The position numbers were made by a program, and so were the translations under genes. Shown here piece by piece: positions 44,679 through 55,227 of a stretch of DNA of 64,000 nucleotides. The notes under the pieces are model-generated. The model was not told the DNA's origin. It worked only from the letters and a program-made list of their open reading frames with translations, and did not search any database. This DNA is from Rivularia sp034931125 (GTDB lineage Bacteria > Cyanobacteriota > Cyanobacteriia > Cyanobacteriales > Nostocaceae). The stretch spans positions 60,767 through 124,766 of the forward strand of contig NZ_JAYGHM010000014.1 in assembly GCF_034931125.1 (NCBI RefSeq), written 5' to 3'. Position 1 is the stretch's first letter. Each line of letters starts with the position of its first letter.

Positions 44679-46211
44679 ATGGATTTTAAAAAAGAGACAC
44701 AGATAATTAATTATAATCCCCGTTCTTCTACTCGCTGGAGCAAGCGACGGTATTTACTTTTACCAGCATGGTGTTATCGAGTAGTCGCACCAAGAGTTAG
44801 TACTAGAAAAATCAATATTCTCGAAAAAGCAGTTTTAGGAATGTGTCGTGTAGGAGCATTTACTGCTGTAGAAATAGGAGAAAAACTCGATATTGGAAGT
44901 GATTTGGCTGCGTTGATAATTAAACAGTTATCAGATAGAGGATTTATCAATCGTCAAGGTTTATTAACTGATAAAGGATTAGATATTTTAGAAACAGAAA
45001 ACTTAGAAACACAAGACTTAGTAGCTGGGTTTATTTTTCAAGATGTTTGGACGGGAGAATTATTTCCCCGTTTTATGGAGCGTCAAGAATATATTGATGT
45101 GAAATACAATAACGATGGTTATCCAGATTTAGTATTTGGTACTACAGGAAAGCCAAATTACCAACGAGCTTATATGCCTTTACCTGTAGATAATACTATC
45201 AAAAAACAACCTTCTGCATCAGAAATTTTACAAGCAGTTAGAAAACATAGTAAAGCATTACGATATCAAAATTCCGAAGATAGAGATGATGATGAAGATG
45301 CATGGAATTTTGAACAAGTACCTGATTTAAAACGCATATCCTTTGTTGAAGAAGAACCAATTCCTGTATGGCTTTCGACTTTTATTTATTTACCAGAAAA
45401 CGAATTTACTTCTACAAGTTGGAATATTTGTGACCCTTTTGGATTGGGAGATAGTCCCAGACTCAGGAGAAAGTTAGAAATTCAAATCAAGAAAAATTCT
45501 ACCTTGAGAGGTTTACAAAAACTGATTCAAGAAATGATTGCTGAGTATGCGGATGAATCGGGTACAAATTTTAATGATTTTATGCAAATGATTAATGATG
45601 AAGCTGTATCCCGAGTTGAAGATAAACTAACTTTAGATATACGCAAATGGGATGATTTATTTGATGATTTATTGGCTATGGAAAGAAGTCATGTAGAAGC
45701 CAAAAATCTGGAGAATCAAAAGTATTTAACAGATAAACTAGATGACATTTTGATAAAAGCTCAGAAAACTCTTGAAAGACTTCTCCTAATTGTTAGGAAT
45801 AAATATCCCACAAATGATAATTGGAAAATAATATCTAAGAACGATAGAGAATATAATCAAAGTATTCTTAACGGAATTGCGGATAAATTAGGTTTTGATA
45901 TACCTCTTCCCAATACTTTACTCTACGTCAAGTGTGGGAAAATCAAGTCTGCTAGTGATTATGGTGAAGGTTCTTTACGCTCTCATCTTTTAGCTGCTTT
46001 ATTAACTGCTCGAAATCATAGTAATCATCCCTTGTATTTGGTAGCTCAAGAAGCACCAGATATGTTAATTAGGTTAAATACCTTGGCTGAATTACGCGAT
46101 AAAAGCGGTCATTCTACAAGCCAGCGGTTAGAATTAACAGAAGTATCGCAACAAATATCGACAGTTTATGAATTCGTTGCCAGAATGTTAGAACTTAATT
46201 ATCAACTATAG
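44679..46211 (+). CDS. Winged-HTH protein of the TerY-P operon
   Basis: The 510-aa protein has an N-terminal winged helix at about 45-105 (ILEKAVLGMCRVGAFTAVEI, LSDRGFINRQGLLTDKGLDI). A mixed middle domain follows, then a helical C-terminal half ending in conserved-looking 'LLAALLTARNHSNHPLYLVA' and 'LAELRDKSGHSTSQ'. No catalytic motif is seen. It lies 12 nt after the helicase and 28 nt before the McrB-like gene. It may recognise DNA for the complex, but no named family can be given. Confidence 0.65.
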   Translation: MDFKKETQIINYNPRSSTRWSKRRYLLLPAWCYRVVAPRVSTRKINILEKAVLGMCRVGAFTAVEIGEKLDIGSDLAALIIKQLSDRGFINRQGLLTDKGLDILETENLETQDLVAGFIFQDVWTGELFPRFMERQEYIDVKYNNDGYPDLVFGTTGKPNYQRAYMPLPVDNTIKKQPSASEILQAVRKHSKALRYQNSEDRDDDEDAWNFEQVPDLKRISFVEEEPIPVWLSTFIYLPENEFTSTSWNICDPFGLGDSPRLRRKLEIQIKKNSTLRGLQKLIQEMIAEYADESGTNFNDFMQMINDEAVSRVEDKLTLDIRKWDDLFDDLLAMERSHVEAKNLENQKYLTDKLDDILIKAQKTLERLLLIVRNKYPTNDNWKIISKNDREYNQSILNGIADKLGFDIPLPNTLLYVKCGKIKSASDYGEGSLRSHLLAALLTARNHSNHPLYLVAQEAPDMLIRLNTLAELRDKSGHSTSQRLELTEVSQQISTVYEFVARMLELNYQL

Positions 46212-46239
46212 ATAACTTTTATAATTAACTATAATTTTT

Positions 46240-48618
46240 ATGAGTAATTCAAAAAATCGCCACAGATCGGGAAATCTACCTTCTGAACCCAAATCATCCG
46301 TATTATCAAGTTCTGCTAAAACTGCATCCGATCGAGATAAACCATCTCAAGAAAAGATTGATACTTTTGCAGAAAAAGCAAAAGGAGTATTAACAGAAGA
46401 ACAAATATCATCTGCTAACGCTTCAACACTGACTAATGATTTTAAGCTAGAAGATTGTTGGAAGCAGGCTAATATTTTTGAAACAGCTATAGAAAATATT
46501 AAAGTCAAAGAAGAACAGGTAGAAATAAAGATTAAAGAATTAGATGAGGATAAAACACAGATAGAATTAAAGAAGGAAGAAATTAATAAAAGAAATAAAC
46601 AATTAATTGAAGTTAGAGAAAAGCTTAATCAACGTGCAGCAGAATTAAGTAATTTAGAAAGACAACTTCGCGAACGTGAGTTAAATGCAGAAGCAGGTTT
46701 TATCAAACAAAATCGCGCTGCTTTAGCTGAACTTGAAAATCAAAGTCAAGAATTGAGTCATGTACGGGAACAACTGTATCAAGATATTGCTGAAACTCGA
46801 AAAAAGTTAGATATTGAAATTGCTCAAAAGCGTACATTCATGGAAAAAGAAATTGCGGAAAAAGAGCAAGAAATAGAAACAGCGCGAATGCAAATAGATA
46901 ATCAGCGAAAACAGTTACGACTTGAACACAGAAAGTTGGAAACCGAGCGAGAATTACTTAAAGAAGATAAGCAAGCTTTGTCAGATAAGATTGAGCAAAA
47001 AACAGCAGTAATAACAGAAGAGTTAAAAGTTAAAGTTGAGGTACTTGAAGAACGTCTCAAATCTGCTCAACAATTAAGAGAACAGTTTCAGGCTAAGTTG
47101 GTTAGAAGACATGAAGCAGATAGAAGATTTGGACAAAAAACTCCTGACGAGATTCTGGAAGAATTAGAAAATTTACGACGTGAAAAAGCTGTATTAGAAC
47201 AACAACTTGCATCAAAACTCAGCGATACTGCTGCTGCTAGATTACAAGAGTTAGAATCACAACTTGAAGTTTGGGAAACAGAACGCTTTCAACTCAGCAC
47301 CAGATTACAAGAACTTCAAAGAAGCGTTACTTCCAACCGTATTGCTGTCACGGAATTGGAGACTATACGAGATGAAAAAGAAGCATTAGACGCAAGGAAT
47401 ACTCGTCTCAAAGCAGCTTTAGAAGAGTTAAAAGCAGAAGTAGATCAAGCTGTATCTGATTCTAAAAATAAAAGTCCTTTCCCTGAATGCTTTAGGATGG
47501 ATGCTGATGCAAGATTACAAAGAGAAATTCCGCTTCACGAGCATATTCCTGACTTAGAAGAATTTGCTGAAGATTTGCGATCGCGTATTGCATTATCTCC
47601 TACAATGCTCGATAACAATACTCAAAAGCGACTTTATTACTCCAAACGAGATATTAGAGCTTTTCTGGCTGGTTTAGCAATGAGTCAGTTACATATCCTT
47701 CAAGGTATTAGCGGTACGGGAAAAACCAGCTTACCCGTTGCTTTCGCTCGTGCTACGGGTGGTGATTATAAGTTAGTGGAAGTACAAGCAGGTTGGCGCG
47801 ATCGCCAAGACTTGATAGGATATTTTAATGCTTTTGAAAGAAAGTTTTACGAGTCCGATTTTCTCCTAGCTCTGTATGAAGCCCAATGTCCAAGCAATCG
47901 CGAACGGATTTATATCATCATACTAGACGAAATGAACCTTTCGCGACCCGAACAATACTTTGCTGACTTTCTTTCCAAAGTCGAACAAGATTCTCCGACA
48001 ATTGGTTTAACAACAGATTTAGACAAACGATCTCCCCAGTTATTTCAAAATCAAAACAGACTTGCGATTCCCCCCAATGTTTGGTTTGTCGGAACTGCAA
48101 ACCAAGATGAAACAACTTTGGAATTTGCCGATAAAACTTACGACCGTTCCCATATCATGGAGTTACAGCGTCGTCACGATCAAAGTTTTAATCTACCAGA
48201 ACAATTAGAAGCGAGAAATCCCATCTCCCATCAAGCCTTAATAAAGTCCTTCAATCGCGCACAAACAAAGTATGCAACTGAAGCATCTCAAGTTTATCAA
48301 TTTTTGAACGATACCTTCGCAGACTTTCTCGAACGCCGATTTAAAGTAGGTTGGGGGAATCGATTGGAACGACAAATTAAAGATTTTGTCCCCGTAGTCA
48401 TTGCATCTGGAGGAACCCAAGGTGAAGCTTGCGATCAGATATTAGCCACTAAAATATTACGAAAAATTCGCGATCGCCACGATATCCCGTCAAGCGATTT
48501 AAGAAAGCTCAAGGATGATTTATTGAAAGAATGGTTTGATTTAGACACACAACCAGACCAATCGCTAGCAATTATTGACGCAGAGCTACGCAGACTTGAG
48601 CCAGGAGAGGAATATTAA
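46240..48618 (+). CDS. Coiled-coil McrB-like AAA+ GTPase/ATPase
   Basis: This is a 792-aa protein. Residues about 60-410 form a very long, highly charged coiled coil (runs such as ELKKEEINKRNKQLIEVREK). The C-terminal ~330 residues are an McrB-type AAA+ module: Walker A GISGTGKT (489-496), 'VQAGWRDRQDLIGYFNAF', Walker B IIILDEMN (Asp563) and the McrB-like sensor 'WFVGTANQDETT'. McrB proteins drive a partner nuclease along DNA. Classical McrB has a DNA-binding N-domain, which here is replaced by the coiled coil. The next gene, 2 nt downstream, is a DUF2357/McrC-like protein and is the natural partner. Confidence 0.88.
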   Translation: MSNSKNRHRSGNLPSEPKSSVLSSSAKTASDRDKPSQEKIDTFAEKAKGVLTEEQISSANASTLTNDFKLEDCWKQANIFETAIENIKVKEEQVEIKIKELDEDKTQIELKKEEINKRNKQLIEVREKLNQRAAELSNLERQLRERELNAEAGFIKQNRAALAELENQSQELSHVREQLYQDIAETRKKLDIEIAQKRTFMEKEIAEKEQEIETARMQIDNQRKQLRLEHRKLETERELLKEDKQALSDKIEQKTAVITEELKVKVEVLEERLKSAQQLREQFQAKLVRRHEADRRFGQKTPDEILEELENLRREKAVLEQQLASKLSDTAAARLQELESQLEVWETERFQLSTRLQELQRSVTSNRIAVTELETIRDEKEALDARNTRLKAALEELKAEVDQAVSDSKNKSPFPECFRMDADARLQREIPLHEHIPDLEEFAEDLRSRIALSPTMLDNNTQKRLYYSKRDIRAFLAGLAMSQLHILQGISGTGKTSLPVAFARATGGDYKLVEVQAGWRDRQDLIGYFNAFERKFYESDFLLALYEAQCPSNRERIYIIILDEMNLSRPEQYFADFLSKVEQDSPTIGLTTDLDKRSPQLFQNQNRLAIPPNVWFVGTANQDETTLEFADKTYDRSHIMELQRRHDQSFNLPEQLEARNPISHQALIKSFNRAQTKYATEASQVYQFLNDTFADFLERRFKVGWGNRLERQIKDFVPVVIASGGTQGEACDQILATKILRKIRDRHDIPSSDLRKLKDDLLKEWFDLDTQPDQSLAIIDAELRRLEPGEEY

Positions 48619-48620
48619 TT

Positions 48621-50765
48621 ATGTTGTTTTATAATCGTTTTACGGGACAAACTACGAAGCAACTCCCCGAAAAAATTATTTTAGGTCAATGGCAAGTTAT
48701 TACCGATTCAGAAAGAGTATTTCTTAATACTTGCGAACTAAAGATACATTCTAGAGAATATATTTTTCCTGACTTAAGCAATCGTTGCTCAATACGTTCT
48801 GATGACGGTAAAACTGTTGAAATAAAATTTTCTAAATGGCAATATCCTTCAGATATACTATTTGAAAGCTTACAATTTTTTGATTCTGAGCTACAACAAT
48901 TAATATCTAACTCAGCCAGTTGGAATGATTTAGTAAAACTACCGCCATTAGTACCAGAAATACAAGAAAAAATTAATATACAATCGTTAGAAATAACAAC
49001 AAAAAAGCATTTGGGACATATTGAAGAAGTTTGTCGTCGTCCTCGAAGCTACTTGAAGATGGAAACCGAGAGATTACCAGTTTCTCGCGCTCAAAGAATT
49101 TCTCCTCATGCTGCTGAATTTCTATCTTCCCACACAGAAGATTGGGAAAGGCGAACTTTTTGCTCTGTTGTTCCCAAACGAATTCTTTGTATGATCAAAG
49201 AAGAGTTATTAGACATTTACGAAAACAAAGTTACTGTCAAACTTGTAGATAACTTATTAATATATATACGCCAGCGTATTCAACAAGTAAAAGCTCTGCA
49301 ACAACAATTTGAGGACGCTGAATATTTATCTGGTACAACTAGCGATATTCATTGGAGAAATAAACAACGTATTTACACGCTTTGGGGAAATTATTGTGAT
49401 GGTGCAACAGAATTAAAAAAAGCACAAGCAACATTACAAAAATTATTGCAGCTACGGTATAAATTACAAGGTTTGATGGGAAGCGATTTGTACAAAGCGA
49501 TTCCGCAACGCACGGTGGTAGCAAATACTCTCAAAAGGACTAATATCTTAGTTAATGACCAGCATTATCGGTATGTTGATTTGTTATGGAGAGAATGGAG
49601 TCGAATAAATAGCGGACAAATCAAAAACTCTCGTCAAGTCTTTGAGGAAAATCAAAAGCTTTTACACGGATTTGAATCCTTTTGCCTCCTTTTAATCGGA
49701 CTGGCTTTAACAGGAGATGGGAATAATAAGGGGTTCGGTTTTGAAGCTGTTGATAATCAAATTCCTACACGCAATAATAAAGATATCCTATTTCAAGGAG
49801 CATTAGGTAACATATACTTAACTTGGCTTGAAGATGGTTCCTTTTTGCTCAAATCAGATGCAATTAAATATTTGCGTTTAGTACCAATATTGGCAAACCT
49901 TACTGCTACCGATAATTCTGAGACAATTTTATCTATAATTGAAACCTTTTCTAATAGCCTTAAAAATATTACCCAATATCAAACTATTATTCTTTATCCC
50001 GGAACAGAAGAAGAGAGAAAAAAACTTCCACTACAGATTCAACGAAAGATAAATACCCTTGGTAATGATAAGCTTCCTCAAGAAATTGCTATGTCAATTT
50101 TACCAGTCAGCCCGCTTGATATTATTAGCCTTGAAAGATTAGCTCGTGCTATTCATTGGTGGTTGAACGGTCAACGTTATCAATCATATCCACCTACTAT
50201 TGCAATTAATATTCCAGATAATTTACTGCAAAATACAGATTGGATAAATAAAGAAAGTAAATCCAATCAAATTCGAGTTTTGCGTTCACCTTCACTAGAA
50301 GAAGAACAGCTTTTTAACACAAATATTAATAACTTAATTAATCAATTAAAATCTCGTGCTTCAAAACAAAAAGGGGAAGTCCAAAAGCTAGAAAAAATAA
50401 AACATTTACCATCTCAGGCTGGTGAATGTATCAAACCGTTACAAATATGCCCAGTTTGTCGTAATTTAAAAGATAGTTTCACAGTTTTAAATAGTCAATG
50501 TTTCAGTTGTGGATGTAGTAAGTGCGATATTACCTGGGGTACTCGTTCCTGTGGAAGTTGTGCCAAGAAGTATGCTTATATTCTGACAACAAAGGTAGAA
50601 GGAGACAATCGTCAACCCGGTTGGGTAGAAAGAACTTTTGGTAGAGATGTTCTTAGCGTTCCTTGCTGGATGAAAGATAACCATAATGCTTTTATCTGTC
50701 CCCATTGTGGAGTATGCAGTCAATCCGCTTCTAGTGAAGGTAAAAATTGCGATCGCTGTCAATAG
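48621..50765 (+). CDS. DUF2357/McrC-like partner with C-terminal zinc ribbons
   Basis: In this 714-aa protein the region around residues 130-230 matches the DUF2357 style: 'RRPRSYLKMETERLPVSRAQ' followed by 'DIYENKVTVKLVDNLL'. DUF2357 proteins usually accompany McrB-like GTPases as McrC analogues and carry a C-terminal PD-(D/E)XK nuclease. Here no nuclease motif is visible. The C-terminus instead has two to three zinc ribbons (CPVCRNL, CFSCGCSKC, CGSCAKK, CPHCGVC, CDRCQ). It is immediately behind the McrB-like gene. If the nuclease is truly missing, cutting would have to come from the neighbouring RecB-like proteins. Confidence 0.72.
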   Translation: MLFYNRFTGQTTKQLPEKIILGQWQVITDSERVFLNTCELKIHSREYIFPDLSNRCSIRSDDGKTVEIKFSKWQYPSDILFESLQFFDSELQQLISNSASWNDLVKLPPLVPEIQEKINIQSLEITTKKHLGHIEEVCRRPRSYLKMETERLPVSRAQRISPHAAEFLSSHTEDWERRTFCSVVPKRILCMIKEELLDIYENKVTVKLVDNLLIYIRQRIQQVKALQQQFEDAEYLSGTTSDIHWRNKQRIYTLWGNYCDGATELKKAQATLQKLLQLRYKLQGLMGSDLYKAIPQRTVVANTLKRTNILVNDQHYRYVDLLWREWSRINSGQIKNSRQVFEENQKLLHGFESFCLLLIGLALTGDGNNKGFGFEAVDNQIPTRNNKDILFQGALGNIYLTWLEDGSFLLKSDAIKYLRLVPILANLTATDNSETILSIIETFSNSLKNITQYQTIILYPGTEEERKKLPLQIQRKINTLGNDKLPQEIAMSILPVSPLDIISLERLARAIHWWLNGQRYQSYPPTIAINIPDNLLQNTDWINKESKSNQIRVLRSPSLEEEQLFNTNINNLINQLKSRASKQKGEVQKLEKIKHLPSQAGECIKPLQICPVCRNLKDSFTVLNSQCFSCGCSKCDITWGTRSCGSCAKKYAYILTTKVEGDNRQPGWVERTFGRDVLSVPCWMKDNHNAFICPHCGVCSQSASSEGKNCDRCQ

Positions 50766-50861
50766 TCCATTAGTCTATTAAAAAATTGAGGTGTTATTTT
50801 TTTTCTTTCAGAGCATTTATATATTCCGAATATTTCTAAACCAATTACATCGCGCGAACAT

Positions 50862-51365
50862 TTGAAAGTTTTAAATCGTGCTTGCAATCAACCGGATTTT
50901 TGTCAACAAGGAGCGGAAATTATACAGTTAGAAACCGAATTCACTGGGGAATGGCATGGTTTAAAAGTAACTGGAAGAATTGATAGAATTGACCGCACGC
51001 CAGAAGGTTTAGTTTTATTAGATTATAAAAGTGGTTCTTCAGTGGCACCAGGAATTAAAGATGAAGCGGGGAAAGCTAATATAGATATTCAAATGCCTTT
51101 ATATATGGATGTTGCGGGTACTTTATTTCCTGGGGAAACTGTTAGCGATGCTTATTATTATTCGGTGACTAAAGGTAAGAAGATTAGCAAAAAACAGCCC
51201 AGTGCAGAAACTCTCCAAGCTGCTGCGGAAAAAATTAAAAATCACCTAGAACAAGGATATTATCCAGTAGAACCAGATGTCGATCAAAAAGCCTGTAATT
51301 ATTGTGCTTACGATTTAGTTTGTCGCAAGGGTTCTCGTCAAAGTCGTAAGGGGGGTGCAGTATGA
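50862..51365 (+). CDS. RecB/Cas4-like PD-(D/E)XK nuclease domain protein
   Basis: The nuclease core is clear: 'VTGRIDRIDRTPEGLVLLDY' then KSG, with Asp54 and Lys56 of the D...xxK pair, and a C-terminal Cys cluster (Cys145, Cys148, Cys153; ACNYCAYDLVC) like the Fe-S site of AddB/Cas4. It is only 167 aa from a TTG start. The frame extends 24 codons upstream to an in-frame TGA at 50787 without an ATG, offering only ATT or other weak starts. That suggests either a non-standard start or loss of an N-terminal part; AddB-like proteins are far longer. It overlaps the UvrD-like gene by four bases. Confidence 0.75.
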   Translation: MKVLNRACNQPDFCQQGAEIIQLETEFTGEWHGLKVTGRIDRIDRTPEGLVLLDYKSGSSVAPGIKDEAGKANIDIQMPLYMDVAGTLFPGETVSDAYYYSVTKGKKISKKQPSAETLQAAAEKIKNHLEQGYYPVEPDVDQKACNYCAYDLVCRKGSRQSRKGGAV

Positions 51366-54300
51366 GTTTAACTTTACAACAGCAAGCAGCAGCTTATGCT
51401 TGTGGTAGTGTCGCTGTAATTGCAGGAGCGGGAACTGGTAAAACCTATATGCTTGCAGAACGCTATCTTCACCATTTGCAAGCAGATTTTTCACCTTTAG
51501 AAATAGTTGCAGTTACCTTTACCAAAAAAGCGGCTTTTGAATTGCGATCGCGAATTCGTAGTTCGGTTTCTCAACGGTTCCCCAATCGTACTGATTTAAT
51601 AGCAGAATTAGAAGCGGCTCAAATTAGTACTATCGATGCTTTAGCGATGCGGATTTGTCAGGAGCATCCGGAAGTTGCTGGTGTACCTGCTGATTTTACC
51701 GTTTTGGATAAGTTGGAAGGTTCGCTTAAAACTCAGCAGTGGTTGGATGAAGCATTGGATACTTTGCCGATACAACTTTACGATCGGGTTCCTTATTCGT
51801 TAATGTCTCAAGGCTTGCAAATACTACTTTCTGACCCTATTAGCGCGGAAAAAGCTTTCACTCAAAATACCGATAGTTGGCAACAATTAGCACAAGATTT
51901 ACAACAGCAAGCATTGAATGAGTTGTTGCAAAATCCAGTTTGGAAAAATGCAAGGGATACCTTAGAAAGTTATTCCGGTAAAGCAAACGATAAATTAGAA
52001 ATACAAACTCGTTTACCAGCATTGCAAGCCATTAATAATTTAGAAATGGGAGGAAATCCCAGGGAAGAATTATCAATTATTAATGGATTAAAAATAAATG
52101 TTGGTAGTAAAAATAATTGGGTTGAAGGAGGTTTAGAAGCTGTTAAGGAAAGCATCAAAGAATTACGAAGTTTGGTAGAAAATTTTCTTAATGCTGGTTT
52201 AATTACTTTAGAAATTGGTATTGCTGATGAGAAATTAAAAGCTATGTTACCCTCACTTCGGGAAGCTTTTAATTTGGTACGAGAATATATTAATCGAGTC
52301 AAGCGTAAAGAACGTTTTTTAGATTTTTCCGATTTAGAAGTTTGTGCTTTACGAGCTTTACAAGATAATCAAGTACAATTTTATTATGCTCAACGTTGGA
52401 AAGCATTTTTAATCGATGAATTTCAAGATACAAACCCAGTACAATCGGAAATATTAAAACAATTAACCCAAAATAATTTATTAACAATAGTTGGTGACGC
52501 GAAACAATCAATTTATGGCTTTCGTCGTGCAGATGTAGACATATTTCTCAGTTGGTGCGATGAAATTCAAAATAATGGTGGAACACAAGAAATATTGAGT
52601 ACCAGTTTCCGTACTCATAAATCTTTAGTTGACAATATCAATCATATATTTACACCATTATTAGGAAATTTACATCAAAATTTAGATGCTCATCGTGTAG
52701 AATCTCCGCATAATTATCCAGCAGTTAGAGTATTTGCCATTGAAGCAGAATCAAAAATTCTCAAAGCTCAAACATTACGGGCTGAAGCTGCACATATTGC
52801 AAAATTAGTTAAAGAAATGCTGGATAATCAAACCATTATTCATGACAAAAAGACTAGTAAGTTGCGTCCCTTAGTTGCGGGAGATATTGCTATTTTATCC
52901 CGCACTTGGGAGCCTTTAGAAGTTTACGGTGAAGCTTTAGAAAGTTTAGGAATTCCGGTTGCTAATCGTGGTGGTGGTAATCTATTAAGTACGCGAGAAG
53001 CTAAAGATGCTTGGGCTTTGTTGCAGTTTTTAGCCGATACCAGCGATAGTTTAGCCTTGATAGCAGTATTACGCAGTCCATTTTTTGCGATTAGCGATAA
53101 AGTACTTTTTACCTTTATTCAAAATCAATCAGAAGAATCCAAAATCGACTGGTGGAAACAGTTAAAAAAATCAGATATTCCCGAACTACAGCGTCCGGTT
53201 CAAGTATTAAGTGAATTATTAAACCAAAGAAATTTAGAATCACCAACTCGACTTTTACAACTTGCAGACCATCTTACTGGTTACACTGCGGTAATTACTA
53301 ATTTACCAGGAGCAGCACGACGAGAAGCCGATTGGCGAGGTTTTTTCGATTTTGTACGTCAGTTAGAACATGGTAACAGCGATGTGTTTGCAGTGGTACG
53401 TCGCTTGAAAAATTTAGCAGCAGCAGAGATAGAAATTCCCCGTCTCCCTTTATCTACATCAAATGCTGTAGCTTTAATGACGATTCATGCAGCGAAGGGT
53501 TTAGAATGGTCTGTGGTTGTGATTCCCGATTTAACTCGTGCTAAACCCAGTAACAGCGAAGTAGTATATTTTGACCCTAGTTGCGGTGTAGCCTTGAAAT
53601 TAGAAGATGAACAAAGTGAAACAATCAAACCCGTACTTTATGTTTATTTAGAATATCTGCGGAAACAACAAGAACAAGCAGAAGCTTTACGGATATTATA
53701 TGTTGCTTTAACCCGCGCTCGCGACCAATTAATTCTGACAGCTAATAAGGAAAATGGTGGTGGGTTAGAGTTATTAAAACCAGGTTTAACAAATGCGGGA
53801 ATTCCTATAAATATTATTCCCTTCAACCCAGAATTAGCAAAACCCCCAGTTCTTTTAGAACCAACTTTACCAAAAGTTCCAAGTGAATTACTTATCAATT
53901 CTGTAGGTTCGGGATTATTTGAATTACCCGTCACAGCTTTGAGCGAATATGCTTTATGTCCCAAACGATTCAAATACCGCTTTATCCAAGGTAATCCGGG
54001 AATCGGAACCGGATTTAGTACTGCGAAACAAATAGGAACGTTGACTCATTTAGCTTTAGAAAAAGATATTCGCGATATTGATATATTATCTAGTTTCAAT
54101 GATACTTTACCTTTAGAAGATGTTAAAACAGCTTTAGAATTAGCAAAACGATTCGATGAAGTCGCAGATTTTACACCGTTTAAACAAGGAGAAAGAGAAA
54201 AGTCAGTTAATTTGAAGATTGGAAAATTAACTTTGAATGGAATTATTGATGTATTAGGAGAAAACTGGGTATTAGACTTTAAAACCGACCAAGAAATAGA

Positions 54301-55069
54301 CCCACAACATCACCGTTTTCAACTTTGGGCTTACGCAAAATCTACAGATAGTAAAACAGCCCATATTGCTTATTTACGTCATGATTATTTACATACTTTC
54401 GATACTGCTCAACTAGAAGAAACTGGTAAAGAAGCTGAAGTACTGGTAGAGCAAATTTTAAATGAAAATTACTCAGCCATCGCATCCGATAAAAATTGTA
54501 GTTACTGCGCTTATGCTGAAATTTGTGAAGATAATTATCACCTAAAAGCAGATAGTGATTTACTAAAGAAAAAAATGCAAGATACAAAGATAGCTGGCTA
54601 TGAATTAATTTCCTCAAAAATCAGTAGTTATTTTACTCAAGCATTAGAACAATACCATCGGTTGATTATAGTTCCCTTACAAGGTGATTATCAAACCGAT
54701 TTTCAACAGGTTGCTGAATCAATCGACGGTCAATATATTAACATTAACCTGGAATTGAGTAAATTGTTATTAGAGTTAACGCAAAAACAACGTTTACTCA
54801 AAGCGGAAAGATTGCTGAAACAAATTATTGAAAGTACAAATAGCCAAGTAATTTTTTTAGAACATTTAGAAATATTGTTTGATACTTCGCTTCAACTTGA
54901 CCCTTTACGGTGTCTCCAGAAGTTAGCACGTAACTATACTATAGTTGCTATATGGAAGGGTAAGATTGAAAAGAAGCATTTAGTATATGCCGAACGCGAG
55001 CATCCAGAATATAAAAGTTATCCTATAGATGGTTTCTTAGTGGTTAATTTGGAATTAGAAGTTGATTGA
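51362..55069 (+). CDS. UvrD/AddA-like helicase with C-terminal PD-(D/E)XK nuclease
   Basis: This is a 1235-aa protein. Helicase signatures are Q-motif-like LTLQQQAAAYA, Walker A GAGTGKTY (Lys27), VTFTKKAAFELR, FLIDEFQDTNP, VGDAKQSIYGFR, STSFRTHKS, 'MTIHAAKGLEWSVVVIPD' and VALTRARDQL. A RecB-type nuclease follows: 'NGIIDVLGENWVLDFKTD' (Asp972, Lys974) and a Cys cluster (ALCPKRFK, CSYCAYAEIC). The final ~150 residues are a system-specific domain with no match. AddA needs AddB for full activity in RecBCD-like complexes. Here the partner is probably the small nuclease encoded just before, with which it overlaps. It would degrade or resect DNA. Confidence 0.93.
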   Translation: MSLTLQQQAAAYACGSVAVIAGAGTGKTYMLAERYLHHLQADFSPLEIVAVTFTKKAAFELRSRIRSSVSQRFPNRTDLIAELEAAQISTIDALAMRICQEHPEVAGVPADFTVLDKLEGSLKTQQWLDEALDTLPIQLYDRVPYSLMSQGLQILLSDPISAEKAFTQNTDSWQQLAQDLQQQALNELLQNPVWKNARDTLESYSGKANDKLEIQTRLPALQAINNLEMGGNPREELSIINGLKINVGSKNNWVEGGLEAVKESIKELRSLVENFLNAGLITLEIGIADEKLKAMLPSLREAFNLVREYINRVKRKERFLDFSDLEVCALRALQDNQVQFYYAQRWKAFLIDEFQDTNPVQSEILKQLTQNNLLTIVGDAKQSIYGFRRADVDIFLSWCDEIQNNGGTQEILSTSFRTHKSLVDNINHIFTPLLGNLHQNLDAHRVESPHNYPAVRVFAIEAESKILKAQTLRAEAAHIAKLVKEMLDNQTIIHDKKTSKLRPLVAGDIAILSRTWEPLEVYGEALESLGIPVANRGGGNLLSTREAKDAWALLQFLADTSDSLALIAVLRSPFFAISDKVLFTFIQNQSEESKIDWWKQLKKSDIPELQRPVQVLSELLNQRNLESPTRLLQLADHLTGYTAVITNLPGAARREADWRGFFDFVRQLEHGNSDVFAVVRRLKNLAAAEIEIPRLPLSTSNAVALMTIHAAKGLEWSVVVIPDLTRAKPSNSEVVYFDPSCGVALKLEDEQSETIKPVLYVYLEYLRKQQEQAEALRILYVALTRARDQLILTANKENGGGLELLKPGLTNAGIPINIIPFNPELAKPPVLLEPTLPKVPSELLINSVGSGLFELPVTALSEYALCPKRFKYRFIQGNPGIGTGFSTAKQIGTLTHLALEKDIRDIDILSSFNDTLPLEDVKTALELAKRFDEVADFTPFKQGEREKSVNLKIGKLTLNGIIDVLGENWVLDFKTDQEIDPQHHRFQLWAYAKSTDSKTAHIAYLRHDYLHTFDTAQLEETGKEAEVLVEQILNENYSAIASDKNCSYCAYAEICEDNYHLKADSDLLKKKMQDTKIAGYELISSKISSYFTQALEQYHRLIIVPLQGDYQTDFQQVAESIDGQYININLELSKLLLELTQKQRLLKAERLLKQIIESTNSQVIFLEHLEILFDTSLQLDPLRCLQKLARNYTIVAIWKGKIEKKHLVYAEREHPEYKSYPIDGFLVVNLELEVD

Positions 55070-55227
55070 AATGTAAGTTGCGGTTATTTCTGATTACGTG
55101 ATTATTTCATTCAAGTGAAAACACGGTAATGTTGATAATTTGGCTGAAATATTGTAAATATGTTACTTCTTTCTTCAATTAGGGAATATTAAGTTTATAA
55201 ATACTTATTAAAAATTTAGTTTAACTA

